Shown here piece by piece: positions 1 to 10,049 of a stretch of DNA of 64,000 nucleotides. How positions within the stretch are numbered: the first letter of the stretch is position 1; each line of letters opens with the position of its first letter. Both the position numbers and the translations under genes were made by a program. Location: assembly GCA_022605955.1 (NCBI GenBank), contig JAKCOZ010000039.1, positions 1,736,001-1,800,000 on the forward strand, read 5' to 3'. The notes beneath the pieces are model-generated. The model had not been told where the DNA came from. It did no database searches and saw nothing but the letters and a program-made list of their open reading frames with translations. The stretch comes from Rallus limicola. Its lineage: Eukaryota; Chordata; Aves; Gruiformes; Rallidae.

Positions 1-625
1 TGCCTTGAAGGTAATAAACCCACTGACTGGATTGCAGCCAGTCTCATATTGTAGCTAACCTAAAAGAGGTACCACAGCTAGCTAGTGACAGAGCAGACTG
101 AGTAAATATTTGGGTGCTTAGCCTCTATTGAACTCTATGCTGCTGGAGCTCCATTGCTCTCAACACCTGAGCTAGTGGGTTTAAAGCTTACTCAGGCATG
201 TATTATCAGCTACGGTAAGGGAATATTAATTGTGACCTGGTGCAAAGCAGGAGAGAGCAAGATCCTCCTTCTTTCTACCTCCCAGAAGTAGTGTTATATA
301 TGAGATCATTTGTCTGAGTATATATGGTCTTTCTGTCAGGGCTGGCTAGCAGAGTGGCTTTGTTCTTCCACGCAGAGCCCTAAATCATCAATCCTGAGTC
401 CACAGAATGAGAGTATTTCAAACAGGGAGTGTCAACATTAATATCTCATTTCATTGTTTCTAATCAGCTAAAATTATTCGGTCGGGACAAATTCTGTTCT
501 CTATTATCCTGGTGCAATTCATTGATTTCACAATGGTCAAGTGTAATTGTGTGCAGAATTTGGCTATTAATGTAATTTTAATAAAAGTTTCTTCATGTAT
601 ATTTCATAAATCTATTATTTTGCAG

Positions 626-677
626 TGAGAGTTTTCTAATCAGAGAGAAGATATCTCTAGAGATTGTTGCTCATTTG
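626..677 (+). other. exon-like segment, unknown
   Basis: A 52-base interval follows an acceptor-like sequence (ctattattttgcag) and is followed by a good donor-like sequence (TTG then gtaagg). One frame is open throughout: one base completes a codon and then 17 codons read ESFLIREKISLEIVAHL, ending in phase 0. I do not recognise the peptide. A frame this short is open by chance very often, and there are many acceptor/donor pairs in 64 kb of non-coding DNA, so this is a candidate only. Confidence 0.12.
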
Positions 678-974
678 GTAAGGTAGGCAATAGGTAATAA
701 ATACCACTGCATTAAAAATGTAAGTAGAAGTGAAAATTGGAAGTTGCTTTAAGATGAGAGTAGATTAAATATGATGCATTTGCTTAAGTATCTTTATAAT
801 GTAACTTGGCTTTTCATCTTGATCTGTGGTTAAAATTACTTTCTCTGGATTTAACTCTTCATATATGCTAGAACACCTCTGCACAATTGGAATAAACAAG
901 ACTCTTAAATTAAATGCATATTGTGCCAAAACCTTCCCTCAGCAATATCTATGCATAGGAATTCATAACAGGAT

Positions 975-1100
975 TTAAAATCAGAGCTGAAGGTCACCTC
1001 TTTTGTATCACAGGCCATTACATTTTTCCTCTGTAAGTAAATCCAGCAACTTTACTCAATTAAACCATTTCAGCCCCCTTGAGACCTAACTGTTAAGTGC
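975..1100 (-). repeat. possible old CR1 LINE 3' relic
   Basis: The phrase tatcacaggccattacattt and its surroundings resemble the antisense of the 3' region of old sauropsid CR1 elements, where a similar bases-long phrase about 'cacaggccat' is common. The match is by memory, is short and diverged, and lacks the terminal octamer-like tail, so the call is tentative. Confidence 0.3.
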
Positions 1101-2813
1101 TTCAGACAGAAATCAGCTGAAACAGAGCTACCTCAAGTGTCCAAGACCTTCACAATACTAGATAACAAAGAAGTGCGGTATTCTTGTATAGCAGTAAAAT
1201 CCCAGAGTCCCTGATGCTCTGAAATTGGGAGAAGCCACCTTAGCCTCTGAGCATATGAACCTGGCATAATAGGCAAGGATCAAACTGTGAGGGTCATCTG
1301 TACAACATAGGAGCAGTGTCCAGTTCTGCCCTGGCGGAAAGTTTTACTGACCTTGAAGACAAAACACTGTTCACTTGTCATTTCTGTCTTAACACAGGGC
1401 TGCAAGCATCACTGGGAATGCCCAGTTTCTTCTCCATGTGGCCTCAGCAGAGATAGAATGACTGGGGAATCTGTCTGTGCTTTGTGGTGTTTGTCTAGCT
1501 TGATGCTCTCCTGAAGTGCTAGTAATCTGTAGAATAAATCAGGTAGTCTTGATTCCCTGTATGTAGTTAGAAATGGCCTAATCTGATTTTAAAATCATTG
1601 CTACAAAGTTACATTTTGTTTTTTATAGGTGAGCTCTTCTAAGTTCGGCATTCAGATGCAACACTTCATTTGGTGTAGGTCAAGACTGAGCCCTTCTCTA
1701 TGACTCCCACCCAGCTGCTAGAACTCCCTTCTCCAGAGAAGTAACTAAATCCAGTGAAAAGTGAATAAATCCAGTCATTGCCTCTCAACCAATTTTTCGC
1801 TAAATAGAAGGCAGCAAGTTCTACTGTTCCCCCTGTTAGATTGTCCACAGTCTCCTCGAGCTGAGGCCATCTTTTCACAGTACCCCTACCAATGTTGTGT
1901 ACAGAGGAAAGACTGCTCCACTAGGTCTGCTCAGCTATCCTTTTTTGAGTATAAGACCCTTTTTTTCCCTCACAGCACTGCATAATACTATGTAATTAGT
2001 CATGCTTTACACACACCTCTCATGATTTCGGCTCATGTACCCCCAATTTAATTTATTTTTCAGGAGACGGTGTTTCATCTGGCAGGTTTTGCCTGCTTTC
2101 TGAGAGGCAGGAGTCTAAATCCAGATGTGGAAGTAGCCAGGAAAATGGCTTTGAGGATTCCTGTTTGACTGAAAGATTGCAATTACATTTCTGGAGTTGC
2201 TGAGAACTGCAGCGATGACCTTGCATAGTGTAACTTGGGATTTGTGAGAGGTTCCTCAGCTCAGAAGAGGTTGTTTTCTCTTCAGTTACTTAGTGTTGCC
2301 AAAGGATTACATGTAAGGGCTAAGGGAAAAAAGTGTTGTTTGAATACTTGCTGTTGCAATGCTGAGTCACTCTAGGGCACTTAAAACCTAAGCACTTTAC
2401 ATCATCCATGTGATAGATATTCAAAACTGTTCTCAGGTATCACCCAGAAAAGGCTGTATTTTTGTGTCCTAGGGAAATGTCAACACAGTTTACATTATCA
2501 AATTGTCATACAAATAGATCAATTAGGAAAACAGAACCTGCATGCTGAGAAAGTGAAGGATACGTTAAGCAGAAGAGAAACCTTGAAAAAGGGACATTTG
2601 TACTGGATCTAGCAGCATGACTTATCACAATTAGCTTAGCAGAGTAGCATATATCATACAAAATGCTGTACTGAAGGGAAAAAGTATTCAAATGTGTTAT
2701 GTACCACACAGAAAGGGTGGAACCAAACTGTGAAGTGCTGTGAGATATAATGTTCAACGTGCAATACGCAAAGAGGAAGAATAGAAAGCGATGACAGCAA
2801 CCAGTCAGCAGAC

Positions 2814-2836
2814 CAAAATAAAATAAAATAAAATAA
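2814..2836 (+). repeat. AAAAT pentanucleotide microsatellite
   Basis: About four tandem AAAAT units are visible, followed by a return to unique sequence. There is nothing else notable in it. Confidence 0.85.
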
Positions 2837-3854
2837 CTGACATGCTGTCTTTGATCCTGTTTACAAGAGGAAAGCAGCCGCACTGTAAAGCTTTCATTGT
2901 ATCACAGGATCTGCAAGTGTAGGAGAGATTGTTTTTGAGAGAGGGCTTGAACCTGGAAGTTTGCATTCAGCTCTCCCATTAACTTCAGCTAGAGTTCAGT
3001 GCACAGCCAGCCAGAAAGATTAGTGTCAAGATAACTCAGTAAGTGGCTTGAGGATAAGACAGACATATGCAAAAAAAAAACCCAACAAAAAACCCAATTG
3101 ATCAATATCATCCTGCACTCTCCTGCTTTACACTGTATTAGCTCACAAGCTTTGGAGATAAAGCACATTTTTAATGAAGATTGAGTATTATATAAGGCTT
3201 TACTGTCTTCTCAAAGTAGCCCCACCTATGCAAAAGGGTTTTAGGATTGCTAGGATAGCATCAGCCCAGATCTCTCTAAAAGGTGGAGAAGCAGTAGTCT
3301 TGTACAAGAAAAGGAGAGTGAGCAAGTTTTAGAGGAATCAGCACTGCTACTTGCTTCTCAAAAGACACTCTTTTTCAGAAAATCACTTGTATTAAACAGC
3401 TTGCTATTAAAGTTTTCTACACATCAGAGACTGCAGAATCTGTGAGGGAAGGTTGTAGAGGGGAAGGGAAGGATAAGCATTAAAATATAACTTTTCTAAT
3501 ATTTTTCAACTTCTGCATCTGAGCTAATGACCCACATTTTTTTATAGTGCTGCTATAAAGGAACAATTCTGTCTAACTTTTTTTTTTAAAAAAGGAAGCA
3601 TTGTACTGAAACCTGTGAATAGCTACTTTGTATGTAAAGCATATGGGGTAAACCTCATACTCTGCTTAGCACCTGGTAAAGAAAACCCTAATTTTATAAT
3701 GTTATGTCAATCACTGGGTATTCACCATTCAAGCCAACAGTTGGCTAACATGAAAGGACTTCAGGGGTCAAAAAAAACCAACAGCCCAGCAGGAAAGATG
3801 GAAAGAATTGGGTCCACTATTTTCAAACATGTAAACACTTTCTGGAAAATAAAA

Positions 3855-3992
3855 AAAAGGAAAGGGATAAATTGTTCTCTATGTTTATTATAGGTAGGAC
3901 AAGAGGTTATAAGTTTGAACTGTTTCAAGGAAGGTTTAGACCTGACAGTAACAAAACCTTCCTAAAGTTAAGGATTGCATGAGGTATATGGT
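3855..3992 (+). mobile_element. CR1 LINE fragment, 5' part, interrupted by an LTR
   Basis: The text around 3893-3965 (ggtaggacaagaggttataa, then ggaaggtttagac) follows the 3'-terminal part of CR1 non-LTR retrotransposons in the plus orientation: the 'taggacaagaggtaat' and 'ggtttag' landmarks are in order and correctly spaced. The element breaks at 3992, where the LTR begins, and resumes after 5147. CR1 copies move by reverse transcription from the 3' end and are usually 5'-truncated, as here. It is a decayed copy with no coding capacity. The 5' boundary near 3855 is approximate. Confidence 0.75.
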
Positions 3993-5147
3993 TGTGGCGG
4001 TTTGGCCCTGGCAGGCAACTAAAGGCACTCTATCACTCCCCTTTTCAGATGGACAGGGGAGAAAATATATATATTGAGAGGCTTAGGAGTCAAGATAAAG
4101 ACAGAGAGAGATCATTCCCAAATTAGTGTCATGGGCAAAGCAGACACAACAGAGAATAAAGGAAAGAAAACTCTCTAATTTCTTACACTGCACTGCACAT
4201 ACAGTGAGACCAGAGTCAGATAATGAGAGGTATGACCAGAAATTAAAGCACATCCCCCCACCCCAACCTTCTTAGCAGACGTCACTTCAGTCATGATTTC
4301 GTTCCCTTCTTCCCCTGCCCCATTGTGGCACAGGGAGTAGCATAGAATGGGGGAATGGGGGTTTCAGTCAGTTCCTCACAAGGTGTTTTCCTTCTTGGCT
4401 GGGGGGGACATTCCTCACCCCCTTCCCCTGCTGCACCATGGGGTCCCACCCACAGGAAACAGTCCTCCACAAACTTCTTCAAGGAGAGTCCTTTCCCACA
4501 GGGCTTCAGCTCTTCACCAGCTCTCCCAGCGTGGGTCACTGCTATGGGGTGCAGTCATAAATCATGGAATGTGTCTCAGTCTCTCAGGCCCAGACTGTTC
4601 CACAGGGGCACAAACCTCACCCCCAGAAAACTTGCTCTGGTGTGGTTCTCACTCTCTCACTCATCTCTGTGTCTCTGTCTCTCTCCACAGGCTGCAAGCA
4701 CTGGCAGGGGCTTGCTCCAACATGGGTCACAGAATCTTCTGTATGTCTTCATCTACACCAGTGTGGGGCCTCTCCATGGGCTGCAGAGGGACATCTGCTC
4801 CACCATGGGTTTCTCCACAGGCTGCAGGGGCATCTTTCTCTCCGGCACCTGGGGCACCTCATCCCCACCTTCACTGGTCTTGGTATCTGCATAGTTCCTT
4901 ACATCTTCTCACTCCTTTCTCTGGTGGCAAAATGCAGCCACTTGCGTTTTTTATTTCTTAAATAATATTCACAGAGCTGCTGTGACCATCTCTGATGGGC
5001 TCAGCAGGGTCAGCAGTAGGTTCAGCCTTGAGCCGGCTGGTGTTTCCTCTGTGGGGCCTGCAGAGAGCTTCTGGCTGCTTCTTGCAGAAGCCACCCCTGC
5101 AGCTCCCCCAGTTCTCCACCAGAACCCAGCCACACAAAACTATGGCA
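3993..5147 (-). mobile_element. solo LTR of an avian endogenous retrovirus, copy 1
   Basis: This is the first of three related copies of an LTR of about 1.0 to 1.15 kb. Read on the minus strand it starts TG and ends CA, as LTRs do. The flanks carry a tentative target-site duplication: atggt at 3988-3992 and atggg at 5148-5152. Shared landmarks with the other copies include tttggccctgg / gctgaccctgg at the plus-strand left end, tatcactccc, a run of 'tccaccatgggg'-like units, and agaagccacccctg near the right end. No internal retroviral genes accompany it, so it is a solo LTR. Plus-strand frames of up to 204 codons at 4347-4961 are a by-product of its CT-rich composition and are not genes. The family (ERVL-type or other) is not asserted. 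Confidence 0.8.
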
Positions 5148-5278
5148 ATGGGGATGTCTCACCACCAGGTTTTTTAAAAGGAATACGTGAAAGAGAGAAA
5201 TGTTTACTTGTAGCTGATTCTGCCTTGAGGCTGAGGATGGCTGAAATGGCCTGTCTAGGTCATTTGAGCCTAGATTAA
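5148..5278 (+). mobile_element. CR1 LINE fragment, 3' part, downstream of the LTR
   Basis: Immediately after the LTR the sequence resumes with CR1 landmarks in the expected order: accaggttttttaaaaggaa, then gattctgccttgaggctgag, then a diverged 'gacctctgaggtccctt' region ending in gagcctag. This joins logically to the CR1 part ending at 3992. The terminal short tandem tail of CR1 is absent or decayed. Confidence 0.7.
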
Positions 5279-8200
5279 TGAGCCAAGCTTCTGCCTCTGA
5301 AGTGAAATACGATGCATTTATTTTAAAACCATTCAGCAAAGTTTAAGGGGCAAAACTTAACTTCTCTAATTAAAACTGGGGGGGAAGCATGAATAGGAAA
5401 CATTTGGAGATTTGGCCTATGTTAAATCAACTTTCCTAGTGCAACCTTCAAGGGGTGTTTTAATGACTATCAGCTGTAAATTTTTTTGGCTACTGCCCCT
5501 CTTCTGAATGTGGAAGATGCAGAAAACCTCATTCTCCTTGAGGCATTTATGGGGCACTGTTTCATCCCAGTTTACTGGACAGAGGGCCATGTGTTGGCTC
5601 TCTAGACAGGATAGTTTATTCTGGTGTATTAGTTGATTAGCTTTGAAAAACAGTTCTTTGGAGAGGGGGGGAAATTGTTCTAAAGCATTCTCTTTTTAGA
5701 GGGACTTACTGTTCCAAATTGCTTGCAGCTTTTCTCTCCATATAATGATTATGGAGTTAAACATTAGTGAGTCTATATAAGTAGAATAATGACAATAACT
5801 AGAGCAAGGAATGAAAATGTTAAACTAACAAATAAAGAGGTCAATTACTGAAACAGATGAGAAGACAGAGGGCAAATTCTAATAGCAAGACATAGCTGGC
5901 ACAATGATTAGACCACAGGCAAAGCTTACTGCGTTTGGATTCAGAATGCTAAAGCAGCAACAGTGGAAAACAGAGGACTCGACACACACAGAAAGAGCAC
6001 AAAAAATAACTGGAGGATATATATGAAGGCAAAAGGGAAAATGATGCAAGTGAAAAACATTATGAGACAGAAAGTCTAGGAAGGACATGTTTACCTGAGG
6101 ATGAGGAATTTAAATGAGTAGCTGCACTTCTGCAGTACCATGTGGTCCTTTCTAAGGCAGGGTCCCACTCAGCCCTCCCAACTGGTGGCTCCTGAGTCCC
6201 TGAAGTGTGTGGCAGCAGTGTTGTGGTTCCTAGAATCACCCAGCAAAATGAATCTTTGCACACCTGAGTTTTCTTCAGAGACTATGACAATTTGCTTGCA
6301 GCACACATGTCATTGATTCGGCTTCCAAAAAACCCTCTGGTCTCACTTAGAAGGAATCCAGGGATACTACCCCTTTCTAAGGTGCAGTGTCATAGCAGGC
6401 AGAGAAAAACAACTGCTATTGATAATAACACAGTGAAGCTCGTGCTGGACAGATTTGATTGATCTGAATTCAGGTGGTGATAGAGGGGAGCTTCATGGAC
6501 AAAGTCATTCCAGGACCACAAGTGATTGCTGAGTTGTGGTAGCAGGGATAAAGTGAAGTCCTTTGGTTTTATTTGGGTTAGAACAAGCAAGGCAGAGAAT
6601 GACTGAAGGGCTTGAGTAGGAAGGCAAACCTTGTTAGTTTCTATTTATTTTTACCATCTAATATCTAATGCTTCATAGCTCTTGTGACATTTCAGACACA
6701 TGCAACAATTGCACTAAAATCTAAGTCCATGGAAGTAGGCCAATTTACAGCAGCTGAGGAGCTCATACTTCTAGGGACTACTACTGAGACAAATCATTTT
6801 GATTTTTAGTCTTTCCTCCACCAATCAATATTTTTATTGCTTTACTTGAGATAGAAAACAATCATATAACAACAAAAGTTGTTTGGTTTCATTTTGGATT
6901 GTTTGTTTTACTTTTTACAGTTTTGTTTTGAGCACAGTGGGGTAGCCTCTTCTCCTAGAAAATATGAAAAAGGGTGGAAAAAAATTGTGCTCTACTTAGA
7001 AGGGAAAAGACTTCAGTGCACTGCAGATAGGCTGAGGCTCATACTGACTGTTTACTCAGCCTGCAGAATCTGCGTTCTCATCCATCGTGCTGTTTACACT
7101 TAAGGACTTCTATTCCTGCATAATCATATGCTACTGCTGATGAGTCTCATTTTGCTTTCTGGTCCTGCTCTTGACTCATTCCATATAAGAATTTGTGTTC
7201 CAAATCAATTGCATAGATGTATCTATAGCTGTTACAGGCTAAGTTGCGTTCCATCACAAAGTTAATACAAGTCATCCAGTAGGAATAGAAAGCACAGCAG
7301 TGTGTTCACTGGAGTTAGCGATCCCAAATTGCCCTATACACAGATCTCAAGTTTTGCACTTCATACGTTGCAAGCAGGTGAGGGATGGAAGGAAGAGGAA
7401 ATATATAATATTGTATAAGATCATATAATCTCAGTGCTCTGGCCTAGCAGCCACAACCCAATCTTAAGAATTTTTGTTGCGCTTTTTGTCACCAATCTAA
7501 AATTCTCTCTGTCAATCCCGTTCTTTGAGGAGATTTTCAACGTATCCTCAAGGTGTGCAAGGCCCCTTTTTCTGAATATTACTCATTTTGTTATCAACAC
7601 AGACATCAATACCTGCTTCCCAGCATCTGAAGGAAGATTTAATTCATTTATCAATTCCAGTATTGAATTCTTCAGAAGCCTAGAAAAATCCTCGAAGTAT
7701 TGCTCCATTACTTTTGTCATTTGTGGTAATAAAAGATTAGCACAAAGGAACAGATTAGTTGCTGGTTGGCATCTTCCCCAACATTTCTGATGGTTAGCTA
7801 AACTAGCTTTATCTACATAGCCTCTTCTCCAGTAAAAATGGCTTAAAATTTTCTGCAGTTAAATAATTGTAAACACAATGAGTTGGATGTATTCCTGATG
7901 ATCTTTTTTATTACTACAATTTACTGGTCCATTTAAAAAAAAAAATGCAAAAGCTGCAGATGCTTCTGTAAATTTTGCAACAACTTTTAAAGCCTGGAAT
8001 ATGCCAGTGATGGAGTACTAGAGAAAAGCTCCCAGGCAGAGGCATCTACACAGAATTACTGGAAGGAGGGTAAGGTACCACAAGGTAAATCACAACCAAA
8101 AAGAGTCCAGAACATCCCTCTGCTGTCAGTCAAATGCAGGGTTTGCTAATCTTAGTTCTGGTACAAACTCATTGCCTCACCCTGAGCATCTCCCTCCTTC

Positions 8201-8980
8201 ATTTCCCTAACTATAAAATTATAAACTGTCAGGATTAGTTATTGTCTACAGAAGGCCAGTAGCTTGCTAAGTTGAAAAAAATGAATTAAATTATATTGCT
8301 GAAGCAATGAAAAACATTAAGCATTACAAGCATTCTATTGTTTTGTACGTATTTGTTATGAAATATTTCATCTGCAAAGATATCGCTCCGACAGCTTTAG
8401 CCATTCACCAGTTTGATATCCCTTTGTAAGGACTGTGCTATTGACACAGAATCATCATTTTCCCCTTCATAATCATATTTTCATGCTTCATGTCATCCCC
8501 ACCTGTGGCTTTTTAGTAATTAATGATGTTACAATGCAAATTCTAATCAAGCCGCATATGTATTTTGTTCATTTGTTTCCTTATGGGAAACATTTTAATT
8601 TCCCCTGGCCTTTGTGCAGCAGCTGCATGTCCTTCTGATTATTTCTTCTGTTGAAAAGTGGTCAAACTGTTGTTCAGGCCAAAAAACAGTCCAGCTGTAT
8701 GCATGTGAATCTCTTTTGGCCCAGGGTGGCCTAATCCACGTGCAATCTAGCCTTATTAAAAGCTGGACAAATCATAGGATTCATTTGACAAGCAGTAGCA
8801 GCAAGAAAGGCAGAGAGAAACTAGAATCATGGGGCTACCAAGGCAGACTGGTGTAGTGGGTGTTTTGAAGATTGCAGCAACCCTAACACACAGAAAACAA
8901 ATTTTCCTGCTACACAATGTTTTCTGTTAAGAACATGCTGTAAGGTACTGGAAATATGCCTTAATAATTGTCACCAGAAC
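5279..8980. other. non-coding stretch, no gene recognised
   Basis: AT-rich unique sequence. Frames are 60 to 118 codons and show no recognisable domain, and no transposable element is recognised. One POU-octamer match (ATGCAAAT) is at 8534-8541. Confidence 0.6.
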
Positions 8981-9475
8981 TGTGCCGCTCCACCCGCCCC
9001 CCCCAACACTTTTTTCTCTCACCTAACCAAACTTCATTCCTGACACACAACATCACCACCACGGGCTAGGTCTTCCAAAAACCTAATGATTACCCAAAAG
9101 ATAGACATCAGGAGCCATTCACACACCAGGAGAGCATTCCACTATCAGGAGAAGACATCAGGAAACATTGGGAGCCATTCACACTCTCTCTCTTTCTCTT
9201 TTCCACCTTTTCTGCCCCTCCCCTTTTTCCTGCACGTTTGTACCAAATAAAGCAACCTTAACCTTGACTCCATTTCGAGTCTTAATTCTGCTCTCAGAGA
9301 ATTTAACTGAGAACTTATCACGGTCAAACACCTAGGAATTGGACATCGCTCAGGGGTTAAGCCCAGCCGCCCCCAACCTCCCAGTCAGATCTGAGATTCG
9401 GTTGGAACGCAAGGGGGTTTAACCGCTGCCAAACTAAGTCTTGTCTAGGTTGTGGATCGTGACACATGCCCATAA
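8981..9475 (+). mobile_element. endogenous-retrovirus LTR-like fragment, with possible leader
   Basis: The composition changes abruptly at about 8981 to C-rich and then CT-rich sequence. An AATAAA signal at 9246-9251 is followed by a T/C-rich stretch and a 'gagaacttatca' end near 9320. This is the usual order of U3, polyadenylation signal, R and U5 ending in CA. The following 9321-9475 has the look of a retroviral leader rather than of the neighbouring host DNA (higher GC, CpGs such as gattcggttggaacgc). The U3 part contains an imperfect direct duplication: gacatcagg ... ggagccattcacac appears at 9104-9124 and again at 9154-9184. No gag, pol or env frame follows. The edges are approximate, I found no target-site duplication, and the family is not assigned. 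Confidence 0.5.
9104..9184 (+). repeat. imperfect direct duplication inside the LTR-like fragment
   Basis: The phrase gacatcaggagccattcaca occurs at 9104, and gacatcagg with aaacattg inserted before ggagccattcacac occurs at 9154. The 50-bp spacing suggests an enhancer-like internal duplication in U3, or replication slippage. Confidence 0.7.
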
Positions 9476-9945
9476 ATATCATCCCCTTTTTGTCTGTGTC
9501 TATGAACTAGGTGAAAGTATTCAAAGTAGAATTTTCCCATTAATATACAATGGAAAGGAATTTTAATGCATATATGGCACGTTGTCTATTATTCTAGACC
9601 CCTGTTTTGCTGCAGGAAAACACAAAGACAGCCATGCAGCTGGGGCATAGGCCTGGAAATGGGCTGGTACACTGAAATCCATTATGGTCCTCCCTTTTAT
9701 TTTTCCTTGGTCCAGTGAATCTTTCTAGGACTCATTTTAATCTGTAAAATGGAAACAACAGCTCATGCACACATTGAAGGGAGCCTGGGAGGTCTATTTC
9801 TTTAAAGCTCTCTGACGATCTCTAATACAAAGGACGAAAACACTCTAACTTGCTTTTACACATATCTTCTCTTAGACTTCAAAGAGATTTGGAGATGTAT
9901 CTCCATTACAGCTTAATGGCCTGTATCTTTTTTTTTCTCTTGTAG

Positions 9946-10049
9946 CTGTGAGTGGTGTTTCAAATGAAGTTCAAAACAGTGAGAAAAAAAGCATCCTCCC
10001 TGGCCTTCCTGAGTTGTCCACACTGCTTTCTCACCTTCACACAGTTTCC
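9946..10049 (+). other. exon-like segment, unknown
   Basis: A near-ideal acceptor (about 20 pyrimidines and then TTGTAG at 9940-9945) precedes a 104-base interval ending at a donor-like gtatgt. With two bases completing a codon, 34 codons are open; the segment includes KKSILPGLPELSTLLSHLHT. If not spliced, the frame ends at TGA at 10084-10086. An AATAAA lies near 10263, so a terminal exon is also conceivable. I recognise no homologue. Thirty-four open codons in one of three frames is not significant by itself; the strength is in the acceptor. Confidence 0.2.

Larger units (their letters stand above)
1..3854. other. non-coding stretch, no gene recognised
   Basis: All six frames are broken by frequent stops and the longest frames are about 75 to 125 codons with no recognisable protein. 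The stretch is AT-rich. It holds a weak old CR1 trace near 975-1100, a short AAAAT repeat near 2814-2835 and an A/C-rich run near 3070-3095. Splice-like signals at 626-677 and 1628 are described separately. It is intergenic or intronic; the sequence alone does not say which. Confidence 0.6.

Noticed and set aside
2064..2168. Plus-strand open frame after a strong acceptor near 2063
   Set aside because: Thirty-five open codons in one of three frames is common by chance, it ends in a stop, and no donor or homologue is apparent.
4347..4961. Plus-strand frame of 204 codons, with overlapping frames of 179 and 133
   Set aside because: It lies wholly in LTR copy 1, antisense to the element, and equivalent frames in copies 2 and 3 are broken differently; CT-rich composition explains it.
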